From: Mucilaginibacter corticis
Lineage (GTDB): Bacteria; Bacteroidota; Bacteroidia; Sphingobacteriales; Sphingobacteriaceae
Direction of reading: 5' to 3'
Length of the DNA stretch: 64,000 nt
Assembly (NCBI RefSeq): GCF_007558865.1
Contig: NZ_VLPK01000001.1
Span: forward strand, 1,178,001 to 1,242,000
Below the pieces are notes generated by a model. It worked only from the letters and a program-made list of their open reading frames with translations, did no database searches and was not told the DNA's origin. Positions 44,473-53,986 of the stretch are shown here, piece by piece (position 1 is the first letter of the stretch; each line of letters opens with the position of its first letter). Both the position numbers and the translations under genes were made by a program.

Positions 44473-44943
44473 TTATTGGGCGGCAATGCCGTTCAAATCA
44501 ACCGTGTAAACTAATACAGAGTTGCCAGGTATGCCATTTTGTGTAGCTGTACCATAAGCATAGCCTGATGGTATAATTAATAATATACGGCCCTTATCGC
44601 CAATTTTTGGTATACCTTTTTGCAGTCCCGGTATAAATGTGTTTAATCTGCCCAAAGCGCCATCAACAGTGCCGATAACAACTCCGTTAAGATATTTATA
44701 CGTATAGGTAAGTTGTACTGTTGATTCTAATGTTACCTTACTTGTATCATTCCCCGGCAAAATAATTTGGTAATAAATTCCCGATGGATCACGCTGCGCG
44801 GAAATGTTATTTGCTTTTATGTAGTCCTGTATTTTTTGCTCATCAACAGCCGCTTGTTTTGGAATAATGCTGTCTGACTGGATCTTTTTGCAGGCAGTTA
44901 AGCCGATAAGCAAAATGCTAAATAGTATAAGGTGTTTTTTCAT
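44473..44943 (-). CDS. FKBP-type peptidyl-prolyl isomerase lipoprotein (copy 1)
   Basis: 156 aa, lipobox LIGLTAC (Cys18). The N-terminal linker DEQKIQDYIKANNISAQRDP is typical of Bacteroidota FKBP lipoproteins; the isomerase fold follows with FIPGLQKGIPKIGDKGRILL and IIPSGYAYGTATQNGIPGNS. It lies 34 bp before copy 2 on the same strand, a tandem paralogue pair. Confidence 0.87.
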   Translation of the reverse strand: MKKHLILFSILLIGLTACKKIQSDSIIPKQAAVDEQKIQDYIKANNISAQRDPSGIYYQIILPGNDTSKVTLESTVQLTYTYKYLNGVVIGTVDGALGRLNTFIPGLQKGIPKIGDKGRILLIIPSGYAYGTATQNGIPGNSVLVYTVDLNGIAAQ

Positions 44944-45088
44944 GCGGATTTTCTATGCAACTATACTTAAAAATATAACAGGGCTTTAAAATTTAACATT
45001 TTTTAGCATTTGGCCAAAACTACAAAATATTATTCGCCGTTATTGTAGCCATAACGGCAAAGCGTAAAAACTATTATACCCGTTAAAA

Positions 45089-46834
45089 CTAAAGCGCTGT
45101 TTTAATTTTCAATTCGTTTAACTGCGCGTCGGCTATGGTTGACGGCGAATCGATCATCACATCACGGCCTGAATTGTTTTTAGGGAATGCTATTACGTCG
45201 CGAATTGAATCAAGCCCTGCGAAAATAGAGCATAACCTGTCAAACCCGAAGGCTATACCACCATGCGGCGGCGCACCATACTCGAACGCGTCCATCAAAA
45301 ATCCAAACTGTTTTTGTGCCTCTTCTGTACTGAACCCTAAGTGCTTAAACATTAATGCCTGCAAGGCACGGTCATGGATCCGGATAGAACCACCGCCAAT
45401 TTCAGTCCCATTAATAACCAGGTCATAGGCATTTGCCCTAACGTCACCCGGATTGGTATCCAACAGTTCAATGTCTTCAGGTTTTGGAGAAGTGAAAGGA
45501 TGGTGCATGGCATGATAGCGCTCTGTATCTTCGTCCCACTCCAATAGTGGAAAATCTAATACCCAAAGCGGCGCATAAGTATTTTTATCGCGTAAACCTA
45601 AGCGCGAACCCATTTCAAGACGAAGTTCATTAAGCTGCTTGCGTGCTTTATCAGCGTTGCCGGCCAAAACCAGGATCAAATCACCTGGCTCTGCTTCAAA
45701 TGCTGCTGCCCAGTTGGTCAGGTCATCCTCGCTGTAAAATTTATCTACCGACGATTTTAAAGTACCATCAGTATTATAACGGCAATAGATCATGCCTGTA
45801 GCGCCAATTTGCGGGCGTTTTAACCATTCGGTCAGCTCATCTATTTGTTTACGGGTATAATCGGCGCAACCTTTAGCGTTGATACCAACCACCAGTTCGG
45901 CATTGTCAAATATGCCCAGGCCTTTGCCTTTTACTATATCATTCAGTTCAACAAATTGCATCCCGAAACGGATATCCGGTTTATCTGAACCATATAAACG
46001 CATCGCGTCGGCATACTGCATCCGCGGGAAATCATTAAACTCAATACCTTTAACCGCTTTAAACAAGTGGCGGGTAAGGCCTTCAAAAATATTCAGGATA
46101 TCTTCCTGGGTGATGAAGGCCATCTCGCAATCTATCTGCGTAAATTCCGGCTGGCGGTCGGCACGCAGGTCTTCATCCCTAAAGCATTTAACGATCTGGA
46201 AATAACGGTCGAAACCGCTTACCATCAACAACTGCTTAAAGGTTTGCGGCGATTGCGGCAAAGCGTAAAATTCGCCCGGGTTCATGCGGCTTGGTACAAC
46301 AAAATCACGCGCGCCCTCAGGTGTTGATTTGATCAATACCGGGGTTTCAACCTCGATAAAGTTCAGCATATCCAGGTACTTGCGGATCTCCTGCGCCATT
46401 TTATGGCGCAACACCAGGTTGTTACGGATAGGGTTACGGCGCAGGTCAAGGTAACGGTATTTTGCCCTTAATTCTTCACCGCCGTCAGTTTCATCCTCGA
46501 TCAAAAACGGCGGGATTTTAGCCGCGTTCAATATCTCTATATCACTAACAGCAATTTCGATCTCGCCGGTTGGTATTTTAGCGTTTTTATTGGTACGTTC
46601 AATTACTTTACCATTCACTTTAATAACAAACTCACGGCCCAGCGTACGGCTAAGTTCGCGCAGGGTAGCGTCAGATTCTGTGTTCAATACCAGTTGGGTT
46701 AATCCGTAACGGTCGCGCACGTCAATAAAAGTTGTGCCGCCCAGGTCGCGCGATTTTTGTACCCATCCGCATAAAGTTACTGTTTGGCCTAAATTATTGA
46801 TATTTAGTTCGCCGCAAGTATGTGTTCTTAACAT
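45089..46834 (-). CDS. aspS: aspartyl-tRNA synthetase
   Basis: 581 aa class II synthetase. N-terminal OB anticodon-binding domain ([20 protein letters not shown]), motif 1 near [20 protein letters not shown], motif 2 [18 protein letters not shown], motif 3 [15 protein letters not shown], and the GAD insertion of bacterial AspS in between. Normal length. It could be discriminating or not; this cannot be told here. A promoter box lies at 46858-46865. Confidence 0.97.
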   Translation of the reverse strand: MLRTHTCGELNINNLGQTVTLCGWVQKSRDLGGTTFIDVRDRYGLTQLVLNTESDATLRELSRTLGREFVIKVNGKVIERTNKNAKIPTGEIEIAVSDIEILNAAKIPPFLIEDETDGGEELRAKYRYLDLRRNPIRNNLVLRHKMAQEIRKYLDMLNFIEVETPVLIKSTPEGARDFVVPSRMNPGEFYALPQSPQTFKQLLMVSGFDRYFQIVKCFRDEDLRADRQPEFTQIDCEMAFITQEDILNIFEGLTRHLFKAVKGIEFNDFPRMQYADAMRLYGSDKPDIRFGMQFVELNDIVKGKGLGIFDNAELVVGINAKGCADYTRKQIDELTEWLKRPQIGATGMIYCRYNTDGTLKSSVDKFYSEDDLTNWAAAFEAEPGDLILVLAGNADKARKQLNELRLEMGSRLGLRDKNTYAPLWVLDFPLLEWDEDTERYHAMHHPFTSPKPEDIELLDTNPGDVRANAYDLVINGTEIGGGSIRIHDRALQALMFKHLGFSTEEAQKQFGFLMDAFEYGAPPHGGIAFGFDRLCSIFAGLDSIRDVIAFPKNNSGRDVMIDSPSTIADAQLNELKIKTAL

Positions 46835-46857
46835 GGTAACGTATTTTATAAAGTTTG

Positions 46858-46865
46858 CAAAAGTA
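46858..46865 (-). promoter_or_regulatory. -7 box for aspS
   Basis: Minus strand TACTTTTG, a perfect TAnnTTTG, 23 bp upstream of the start. Just upstream are short direct and inverted TTTCGAAATTCGGATTTTCG-type repeats (46872-46907). Confidence 0.6.
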
Positions 46866-46963
46866 GTGTTTTGATTTCGAAATTCGGATTTTCGATTTCG
46901 AATTTCATTAGGTAGGATATGATATAGTCAATATTCAGATGAGACTACGTTTTTGATTATACG

Positions 46964-47257
46964 TTATAATTTGAGTTTTTGAGGATTACGACGACTATCC
47001 CAAATAGTTAAGATTTTTATATGATCTTCGGCAATCTGGTAATAAATAAGATAGGGCTTAGCTATTTTTATTTTAATGGTAGGATCATTGGTTGGAATTC
47101 CAAGATCAGGATACAGAGCAATATGTTCTGTCCTTTCTGAAAATAATTTAGCAAGCTTTATACTGTAAGATGCGGATTTATTCCTGTTAAGCCAGTAGTC
47201 GAAGATATCAAGCCTATCTTGGTCGGCCTTTACTGACCATCGTACTTCTTTAACCAT
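46964..47257 (-). CDS. RelE/ParE-type toxin
   Basis: 97 aa, basic. VRWSVKADQDRLDIFDYWLN, SERTEHIALYPDLGIPTND and IKILTIWDSRRNP follow the ParE/RelE fold; the C-terminal WDSRRNP matches the D-x-R-x-x-P ending of many family members. It should inhibit translation or gyrase; which cannot be said. Its start overlaps the antitoxin gene by 28 bp. Confidence 0.88.
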   Translation of the reverse strand: MVKEVRWSVKADQDRLDIFDYWLNRNKSASYSIKLAKLFSERTEHIALYPDLGIPTNDPTIKIKIAKPYLIYYQIAEDHIKILTIWDSRRNPQKLKL

Positions 47258-47481
47258 TCGTCGACACGCCTGTTTGATTCTTCATTAGTAATCCATTGTC
47301 CGTTTTTAAACTGCTCCAGCCCTTCGTTAACAGCATCAATCTCTCCCTGGCTCAATATGTAAGGTTCGTTATTAATCTCTAATTCAAATTCTAAATTACG
47401 CGCGATACTATCTAACAACATTTCGTCATCAATGCTGTTGATTTGCGCGATTAATTTTTCCTTTAATTCAACTACTGTCAT
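47230..47481 (-). CDS. antitoxin of the RelE/ParE-type pair
   Basis: 83 aa, acidic (about 20 Asp/Glu). VELKEKLIAQINSIDDEMLL then EGLEQFKNGQWITNEESNRR, ending VDEWLKKYDGQ. This resembles the short antitoxins preceding Bacteroidota RelE genes (I..IdD...L.....G...s.ee......WL). It is upstream of and overlaps the toxin, the usual order. Confidence 0.85.
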   Translation of the reverse strand: MTVVELKEKLIAQINSIDDEMLLDSIARNLEFELEINNEPYILSQGEIDAVNEGLEQFKNGQWITNEESNRRVDEWLKKYDGQ

Positions 47482-47557
47482 AACCGTGTGCTTTACCCAA
47501 ATTTACAAACTAATCGGTCAAATCCGAAAACAAACACCCGATATCCAAAATAATAAA

Positions 47558-47565
47558 TACCTTTG
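47558..47565 (+). promoter_or_regulatory. -7 box for the thiamine-uptake operon
   Basis: TACCTTTG, perfect TAnnTTTG, ending 8 nt before the first base pair of the TPP riboswitch, so transcription starts right at the aptamer. Confidence 0.6.
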
Positions 47566-47573
47566 CCCCATAA

Positions 47574-47767
47574 TTCTCAAGGGGTGCCTTGTTTTGGGAT
47601 AGCAAAATATCGCTGCAGCATATTTTACCAAACTGAAAGACAGGCTGAGATCAAACCCAGCCCCCCGACCCCCTGAAGGGGGAGTAAATGGTTAAATGTC
47701 GTTTATTCCCCCCCTTTAGAGGGCCGGGGGGCGCACCTGATCCGGGTAATGCCGGCGTAGGGAGAGG
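47574..47767 (+). promoter_or_regulatory. TPP riboswitch (thi box) with an inserted palindromic element
   Basis: Conserved aptamer pieces are in order: GGGGTGCC (47581-47588), an extended P3 arm with the hairpin AAAATAT/ATATTTT (47604-47626), CTGAGA (47645-47650), ACCC (47655-47658), ACCTGATC (47735-47742), and GGGTAATGCCGGCGTAGGGA (47744-47763). P1 forms from TTCTC and GAGAGG at the ends. Between ACCC and ACCTGATC there are normally about 5 nt; here 76 nt of palindromic repeat intervene. It should bind thiamine pyrophosphate and repress the TonB receptor and transporter genes. Confidence 0.92.
47659..47734. repeat. palindromic G/C-rich element inside the TPP riboswitch
   Basis: Left arm 47659-47683 (contains CCCCCTGAAGGGGGAG), right arm 47706-47732 (CCCCCTTTAGAGGG and a G-run), 23-nt A/T-rich spacer. 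Same family as 39052-39129 in radA; the spacers differ completely while the arms are conserved. Confidence 0.85.
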
Positions 47768-47837
47768 TAATAAGTTAAGTGTACTGCATGTTCAACCCTG
47801 GCGTGCAGATGGTTTAACGTTTTTTATTAACACATAA

Positions 47838-50228
47838 TTGAAAAATTTATTCACGGCATTATTTGCCCTGCTGTTGCCTGTCCTGGCATCGGCCCAATTC
47901 CTGGTATCCGGGAAAATTACTGACCAGCAAACCGGCGAAATACTGCCCGGCGCTACCGTCACCATTCAAAATTTAGCCATCAGCACCATGAGTAATGCTG
48001 CCGGCAAATACACTTTTAAAAACATAAAAAGCGGCAATTATACCGTAGCCGTAAGTTATCTGGGCTATAAAACCGGGCAGAAAGAAATAACGGTATCGTC
48101 AAACGCCCGGCTTGATTTTGCGCTTATCCGTAGCACAAATGTAACCGAAGAAGTTACCGTAAGCGCTACCCGCGCATCGGCCAACTCGCCCACGGCATTT
48201 ACGAATCTTACAAAAAAAGATATCGACAAAAATAACTCGGGCCGCGGCTTTGAGTACCTGCTGGAACAAACACCATCAACTGTGGTAACCTCAAACGCGG
48301 GTGCCGGCGTGGGTTATACCAGTATCCGCATCCGCGGATCGGACCCTACCCGCATTAATGTTACCCTGAATGGCATCCCGATGAATGATGCCGAGGATCA
48401 AGGCGTTTATTTTGTCGACCTGCCGGACCTGGCTTCATCTGTGGATAATATCCAGGTACAGCGCGGTGTAGGCACATCAACCAATGGCGCGGGAGCTTTC
48501 GGCGCAAGTATCAATATCCAAACTACTACCCGGCGTGATAGCGCTTATACCGAATATAATGGCTCGGCTGGTTCGTACGGAACCGTAAAAAACACCATTA
48601 ACCTGGGTACGGGTTTATTGGACGGCCATTTCAGCTTTGACGGGCGCTTATCAAACATGACATCAGATGGTTATATTGATCGCTCGGCATCAACCTTAAG
48701 ATCTTACTTTTTAAGCGGGGCATACTATGGTAAAAACAGCGTATTGCGGTTAAACGTGTTTGGTGGCTATGAACAAACCCACCAGGCATGGGATGGCGTG
48801 CCCGAGGATAGCGTGAAGTTTGGTAACCGTAAATATAACGAGCTGGGATATATCGAGTCGACCGGACAGAACTATAAAAATCAGACCGATAACTATAATC
48901 AAAACTATTACCAGTTGTTGTATAATAAGCAGATCAGCCCGCAATTGTCATTTAGCGGGGCGTTGCACTATACCCATGGCTACGGTTATTATGAAGAGTA
49001 TAGAAATAATGATGCCCTGAGCGATTATCAAATTACCCCCGTAACCGTTGGCGGTACTGTGATCAGCTCGACAGACCTGGTGCGCCGCTTATGGCTGAAT
49101 AACGATTTTTATGGCGCTACCTATAACTTTAATTATAAGCCTGACAATAAACTTGACCTGACCGTTGGCGGTGCATATAATGAGTACAAAGGGCGTCATT
49201 ATAATAATATCGAGTGGACACAGCAAAGCACCGATATCCCGCCCGATTACGAATACTCGCGTAACAGCGCCAAAAAAACCGACTTTAACCTATTTAGCCG
49301 TGCCGAATACCGTTTAGGCGACGTATTGTTATACGGCGATGTGCAATACCGCCACATCGGCTATTCATTTTTGGGTTATGATGAGGCCCTGCGCAATGTG
49401 CAGCAACAGGTAGGCCTTAATTTTTTTAACCCCAAAGCCGGTATCACCTACCAGGTTACCGATAACAGTAATGTTTACGCTTCAATAGCCATAGGTAACC
49501 ATGAACCCAACCGCAGCGATTTTGTAAACTCATCGCCATCAAGCAGGCCAAAAGCCGAGAACCTGAAAGATTTGGAACTGGGCTATCGTACCAGTCAATC
49601 AAATTTCAGCGCGGGCATTAACGGTTTTTACATGCTTTACAAAAACCAACTGGTGTTAACAGGCGCACTGGACGATGTGGGCGAAGCTATCCGTACCAAT
49701 ATAAAAGACAGCTATCGTGCGGGTGTTGAAGGTAACGCACGGGTGAACATTACACAACAATTATACTGGCTGATTAATGCTACCATAAGCACCAATAAGG
49801 TTAAAAACTTTAACCAGGTATTGTTTGATGAGAACTATAACCCGGTAAACTTTCCGTATCAAAAAACAGATATCGCTTACTCGCCCAACTTTACGGGGGC
49901 AAGCACCATTAGTTATCAGCCGATAAAGAATGCCGAGATTGCTTTTATTAGTAAATATGTGAGCCAGCAATATTTAGATAATACATCATCAAAGGATAGG
50001 GCTTTGCCTAAATATTTTGTAAACGATGTGCGGCTGAACTATAATTTCAGCATTAAAGGCGTTAAAAATATTGGTATAGGATTGTTAATTAATAACGTGT
50101 TCAGCGCCAAATACCAATCAGACGGTGCGACATACCCCGATGTTGAAGGCGGCAAAGTTGCCAACTACAATTACTGGTTTGTGCAGGCCCCTATCAATTT
50201 CCTGGCATCGTTAAATCTTAAATTCTAA
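47838..50228 (+). CDS. TonB-dependent outer-membrane receptor, predicted thiamine uptake
   Basis: 796 aa. A signal peptide to ASAQ, a carboxypeptidase-D-like regulatory domain (about 22-95, VSGKITDQQTGEILPGATVT), plug domain (about 110-230, TSIRIRGSDPTRINVTLNGI, GVYFVDLPDLASSVDNIQVQ) and a 22-strand barrel ending in ASLNLKF. The start is TTG at 47838, which gives a good signal peptide. The TPP riboswitch directly upstream marks it as the receptor for thiamine or a precursor, as in other Bacteroidota omr-pnuT operons. Confidence 0.93.
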   Translation: MKNLFTALFALLLPVLASAQFLVSGKITDQQTGEILPGATVTIQNLAISTMSNAAGKYTFKNIKSGNYTVAVSYLGYKTGQKEITVSSNARLDFALIRSTNVTEEVTVSATRASANSPTAFTNLTKKDIDKNNSGRGFEYLLEQTPSTVVTSNAGAGVGYTSIRIRGSDPTRINVTLNGIPMNDAEDQGVYFVDLPDLASSVDNIQVQRGVGTSTNGAGAFGASINIQTTTRRDSAYTEYNGSAGSYGTVKNTINLGTGLLDGHFSFDGRLSNMTSDGYIDRSASTLRSYFLSGAYYGKNSVLRLNVFGGYEQTHQAWDGVPEDSVKFGNRKYNELGYIESTGQNYKNQTDNYNQNYYQLLYNKQISPQLSFSGALHYTHGYGYYEEYRNNDALSDYQITPVTVGGTVISSTDLVRRLWLNNDFYGATYNFNYKPDNKLDLTVGGAYNEYKGRHYNNIEWTQQSTDIPPDYEYSRNSAKKTDFNLFSRAEYRLGDVLLYGDVQYRHIGYSFLGYDEALRNVQQQVGLNFFNPKAGITYQVTDNSNVYASIAIGNHEPNRSDFVNSSPSSRPKAENLKDLELGYRTSQSNFSAGINGFYMLYKNQLVLTGALDDVGEAIRTNIKDSYRAGVEGNARVNITQQLYWLINATISTNKVKNFNQVLFDENYNPVNFPYQKTDIAYSPNFTGASTISYQPIKNAEIAFISKYVSQQYLDNTSSKDRALPKYFVNDVRLNYNFSIKGVKNIGIGLLINNVFSAKYQSDGATYPDVEGGKVANYNYWFVQAPINFLASLNLKF

Positions 50229-50237
50229 ATAATGAAC

Positions 50238-50283
50238 AAGCGATACCTACAGGATTGGTATCCCGTCGGTATCGCTTTTTTAA
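50238..50283 (+). terminator. hairpin between the TonB receptor and pnuT
   Basis: AAGCGATACC (50238-50247) pairs with GGTATCGCTT (50268-50277), loop 20 nt, then TTTTT. It would reduce transcription into pnuT relative to the receptor unless read through. Confidence 0.8.
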
Positions 50284-50308
50284 TTCCACTTATTAAATCA
50301 TAGCCAAA

Positions 50309-50944
50309 ATGATAAACATGCATCAATGTCTGCAGCTGTTTATTTCGCAGGTTGAACAAACCGGCTTTTGGGAATGGGTTGCCGTAATATTAGGCGTAGC
50401 CGAAGTGTTGCTGGCTAAAGTAAACAACATAGCCTTATATCCAACAGGTATAGCTGGCACCATTGTCAGCATTTATATTTTAATGATAGCCGGGCTTTAT
50501 GCCGAATCGGCCTTGAGTATTTATTATATTGTGATGAGTGTGTACGGCTGGGTGCACTGGATAAAACGGCGGAACGCGCCGCCGGTAAAAATTACCTGGG
50601 CTACAAACAAAGAGTGGGTAATTACCCTGCTGATTGTATTTGTTGGCTGGGCCGTCTTTTATGTACTGCTAAAAAAGTTCACTACGTCAAATGTGCCTGT
50701 TTGGGATGCCTGGGTATCGTCGACAGCATGGGCCGGCATGTGGCTGTTGGCCCGGCGTAAGATGGAGAACTGGATCCTGCTGAACATCTCAAACCTGTTT
50801 GCCATACCGCTGCTTTGTTACAAGCACCTGATCTTATTTGCAGCGCTTACCTTGTTTTTGTTTATCGTAGCCATATTTGGCTTTTTTGACTGGCGCACTA
50901 TATGGAAACAAGATAAAATGGCAGGCGCCGCCTTAACCAATTAA
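50309..50944 (+). CDS. pnuT: PnuC/PnuT-family vitamin transporter, predicted thiamine
   Basis: 211 aa with seven to eight transmembrane helices. The family segment EWVAVILGVAEVLLAKVNNI, then YPTGIAGTIVSIYILMIAGLY and the W-rich VYGWVHWIKRR are of the PnuC fold. PnuC members carry nicotinamide riboside; those behind a TPP riboswitch and TonB receptor in this phylum (PnuT) carry thiamine. The assignment to thiamine is therefore by context. Confidence 0.88.
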   Translation: MINMHQCLQLFISQVEQTGFWEWVAVILGVAEVLLAKVNNIALYPTGIAGTIVSIYILMIAGLYAESALSIYYIVMSVYGWVHWIKRRNAPPVKITWATNKEWVITLLIVFVGWAVFYVLLKKFTTSNVPVWDAWVSSTAWAGMWLLARRKMENWILLNISNLFAIPLLCYKHLILFAALTLFLFIVAIFGFFDWRTIWKQDKMAGAALTN

Positions 50945-50946
50945 AC

Positions 50947-52056
50947 ATGGAAAATACAGTACCACATCCCTCGGCTTTTATTAGCGGGGATGATATCAAT
51001 ACCATTAGAAATTCAGCAGCCGAAGCCGAACAATTGGGCATACTGCATCCTCGGCAACTGGAAATAATTTACAGGCAGCAATGGTTCAAACTTTTAGTTC
51101 CTAAGATTTATACAGGCCTGCAAATATCACTCTCAGAACTGGTGCGGTTACAGGAAGCGATCAGCTGGACAGACGGCAGCACCGGATGGGTGGTAACCCT
51201 TTGCAGCGGCGCGGGCTGGTTTGGCGGATTTATTGATCCGGAAATTGCCGGACCGGTTTTTAATAATAGCCAGGTTTGCCTGGCAGGCAGCGGCGCGGTA
51301 TGCGGAACGGCCGAACTGACAGAAGCAGGTTATATCATTAATGGCAGCTGGAAATACGCCAGCGGGGCGCACCATGCTACACAGATCACGGCCAATTGCG
51401 CGATAAAGAAAAATGGTGAGCCGGTGCTCAACGCCAATGGTAAACAACTGGTGCTGCCGTTTATTTTTGATAAAAAAGATGTGCAGATACTGCCCGCCTG
51501 GAAATATATCGGTATGATAGCCACGGGCAGCGATGCATTTGAGGTGAAAGACCTGGCCGTTCCGCATAACCGGCAGTTTAAAATTGAACCGGAGGCGGTA
51601 GTTGTGGACGAACCTTTATATCGCTATCCTTTTTTGCAGTTGGCAGAAGCTACGCTGGCTGTTAATATATCGGGCATAGCCATTCATTTTATTGACCTTT
51701 GCGGCGACGTTTTTAAAGAACGCATGAACCACCCGCGGCTTACCGATCAGCAAAAAACATATCTTATTGAAACCCTGGCATTGGCTAATAAAGAAATGAA
51801 CCAACTACGGTCTGCTTTTTTTGACGCGGTAGATAATTCATGGGAATCAATAGCAAATGAAAACATGGTGCCTGATGCCCAATTAAGCAAGGTAAGTGCC
51901 ACAAGCCGCAAACTGGCCATTACCGCACGAGAGATAGTTGACCAGCTCTACCCTTTATGCGGGTTAACCGCTGCGAGCACATCTACCGAAATTAACCGCG
52001 CCTGGCGTAATCTGCATACTGCCAGTCAGCACACTTTGTTAACTTTTGCCATATAG
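50947..52056 (+). CDS. acyl-CoA dehydrogenase-like flavoprotein
   Basis: 369 aa. ACAD-superfamily fold: N-terminal helical domain (AAEAEQLGILHPRQLEIIYR), the beta domain with CLAGSGAVCGTAELTEAGYI and WKYASGAHHATQITANCAI, and a C-terminal helical bundle. It resembles the flavin-dependent monooxygenase side of the family (HpaB/DszC-like) more than true acyl-CoA dehydrogenases. It starts 2 bp after pnuT, so it shares that transcript, hinting at processing of an imported thiamine-related compound, which is inference only. Confidence 0.78.
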   Translation: MENTVPHPSAFISGDDINTIRNSAAEAEQLGILHPRQLEIIYRQQWFKLLVPKIYTGLQISLSELVRLQEAISWTDGSTGWVVTLCSGAGWFGGFIDPEIAGPVFNNSQVCLAGSGAVCGTAELTEAGYIINGSWKYASGAHHATQITANCAIKKNGEPVLNANGKQLVLPFIFDKKDVQILPAWKYIGMIATGSDAFEVKDLAVPHNRQFKIEPEAVVVDEPLYRYPFLQLAEATLAVNISGIAIHFIDLCGDVFKERMNHPRLTDQQKTYLIETLALANKEMNQLRSAFFDAVDNSWESIANENMVPDAQLSKVSATSRKLAITAREIVDQLYPLCGLTAASTSTEINRAWRNLHTASQHTLLTFAI

Positions 52057-52136
52057 CGGTTAATATTATTTAATATTAACTTTATATACGGTTGTGATTG
52101 TATTTGGATATTTGGCTTTTTAATATTTTAAGCTGT

Positions 52137-53831
52137 ATGAAAATTAAATACCTGTTGTTATTGGTGGGCGTATGCCTTTTTGTTGATGCTAACGCGCAGA
52201 CTAAAACTAAAAAGAAAAAGCCGGTAACAGCAGATATTGCCCCTTCTACAGACCTGCCCCGCCCTAAACTGGTTATAGGCATTGTAGTTGATCAAATGCG
52301 TTGGGATTATCTTTACCGGTTTTATTCGCGCTACGGCAATACCGGCTTTAAACGCCTGCTTAATGAAGGCTTTAGCTGCGAGAATACCAATATCGATTAT
52401 ATCCCTACCGTAACAGCTGCAGGCCATACCGCAATTTATACAGGGTCGGTTCCCGCCCTGCATGGTATTGCCGGTAATGATTTTATTATACAGGCTACCG
52501 GTAAGTCCATGTATTGTACAGATGATACTACGGTGCAAACGGTAGGTGCCCCAGCGTCTAAAACAGGCCAAATGTCGCCGCGTAATTTGCTGACCACAAC
52601 AGTTACCGACGAATTAAGGCTGGCTACCAACTTTAAATCAAAAGTGATAGGCATCGCGTTAAAAGACCGTGGCGGCATTTTACCTGCCGGGCACACGGCT
52701 AATGCGGCTTATTGGTTTGACGATAAAAGCGGTAACTGGATCTCCAGTACTTACTACATGAAGGAACTTCCGCAATGGGTAAAAGATTTTAACGACCAAA
52801 AACTGCCGGAAACTTATTTAAAGCTTGATTGGAATACGCTTTATCCTATAGACACTTACACTCAAAGTACCGCGGATAACAACAGTTATGAAGGCGCATT
52901 TAAAGGTGCCGATTCGCCTACGTTCCCGGTTAAAACGTCGGCTATGTATAAGGGTAACTTGGGCCTTATCCGCAGTGTGCCTTATGGCAATACATTTACG
53001 CTTGACCTGGCTATATCGGCCATTAACTTTGAACAGTTGGGTACGCGTGACGCGACAGACTTTTTGGCTGTAAGCTTATCATCTACCGATTATGTTGGCC
53101 ACCAGTTTGGTATCAACGCGGTTGAGATTGAAGACACTTATTTGCGTTTAGACCGCGACCTGGGATCATTCCTGACCTTTCTTGATGCCAAAATAGGAAA
53201 AGACAAATATACCGTATTTTTAACTGCTGACCATGGCGCAGCGCATAACCCCGGATTTTTGAAGGATCAAAACATCCCGGCAGGCGTATGGGATGACGCG
53301 GTATCGTTAAAGGATATCAACGCTTATTTATTAGACAAATACAAAATTGATGGACTGGTATTGAGCTTCAATAATTACCAGGTTAACTTAAACTATTCTA
53401 TCATCAATTATTTAAGGCTGAATGAAGACGAGGTAAAGAAAGACTGTATAGCTTTTTTACAAAAGCTGCCATATGTTGCTTACGCGGTTGATATGCAGAA
53501 GATCCAAACTACCAATATTCCTGAAGAATTGCGTACCCGGATCATTAATGGCTACAACATCGAGCATAGTGGCGTTATCCAGATCATTTTAAAACCGGGA
53601 TGGTTTACCGGCCACGGCACTAATGATAAGGGCCCGACAGGTACCACCCACGGCACCTGGAACCCATACGACGCGCATATTCCGTTGGTATTTATGGGAT
53701 GGGGTATTAATCATGGTACTACCACCAAAGAAACCCATATGACAGACATAGCGCCTACTATTTCGTCCCTGTTGCATATCCAGGCACCAAATGGCTCGAT
53801 AGGCCATGCTGTGAGCGAAGTGTTGAAATAA
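52137..53831 (+). CDS. alkaline phosphatase PafA-family
   Basis: 564 aa from ATG 52137, which starts a signal peptide (KIKYLLLLVGVCLFVDANAQ). It hydrolyses phosphate monoesters in the periplasm with two Zn ions. Metal and catalytic motifs: VVDQMRWDY, nucleophile Thr in PTVTAAGHTAIYTG, Asn in GIAGNDF, Lys-x-Arg in LKDRGGILPAGH (the PafA Lys/Arg pair), SSTDYVGHQFG and TADHGAAHNPG. The C-terminal HGTWNPYDAHIPLVFMGWGI is intact. PafA is typically free of phosphate control in this phylum. Confidence 0.93.
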   Translation: MKIKYLLLLVGVCLFVDANAQTKTKKKKPVTADIAPSTDLPRPKLVIGIVVDQMRWDYLYRFYSRYGNTGFKRLLNEGFSCENTNIDYIPTVTAAGHTAIYTGSVPALHGIAGNDFIIQATGKSMYCTDDTTVQTVGAPASKTGQMSPRNLLTTTVTDELRLATNFKSKVIGIALKDRGGILPAGHTANAAYWFDDKSGNWISSTYYMKELPQWVKDFNDQKLPETYLKLDWNTLYPIDTYTQSTADNNSYEGAFKGADSPTFPVKTSAMYKGNLGLIRSVPYGNTFTLDLAISAINFEQLGTRDATDFLAVSLSSTDYVGHQFGINAVEIEDTYLRLDRDLGSFLTFLDAKIGKDKYTVFLTADHGAAHNPGFLKDQNIPAGVWDDAVSLKDINAYLLDKYKIDGLVLSFNNYQVNLNYSIINYLRLNEDEVKKDCIAFLQKLPYVAYAVDMQKIQTTNIPEELRTRIINGYNIEHSGVIQIILKPGWFTGHGTNDKGPTGTTHGTWNPYDAHIPLVFMGWGINHGTTTKETHMTDIAPTISSLLHIQAPNGSIGHAVSEVLK

Positions 53832-53858
53832 TTATTTTCTACTCATCATATTTTGGCG

Positions 53859-53895
53859 TTGGTCCGGATTTATAAATCCGGACCAATTTGTTTTA
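53859..53895 (+). terminator. intrinsic terminator after the PafA gene
   Basis: A perfect 28-nt palindrome (53859-53886, arms TTGGTCCGGATTTA) followed by TTTGTTTTA. Confidence 0.85.
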
Positions 53896-53986
53896 AGGCT
53901 ATTCTGGCATTTACGGATCATCATAAATGTTCTTTTTTCTTGTAAGGTATTTTATTGTACGCCGACTAACCGGGAAAACAACATTT

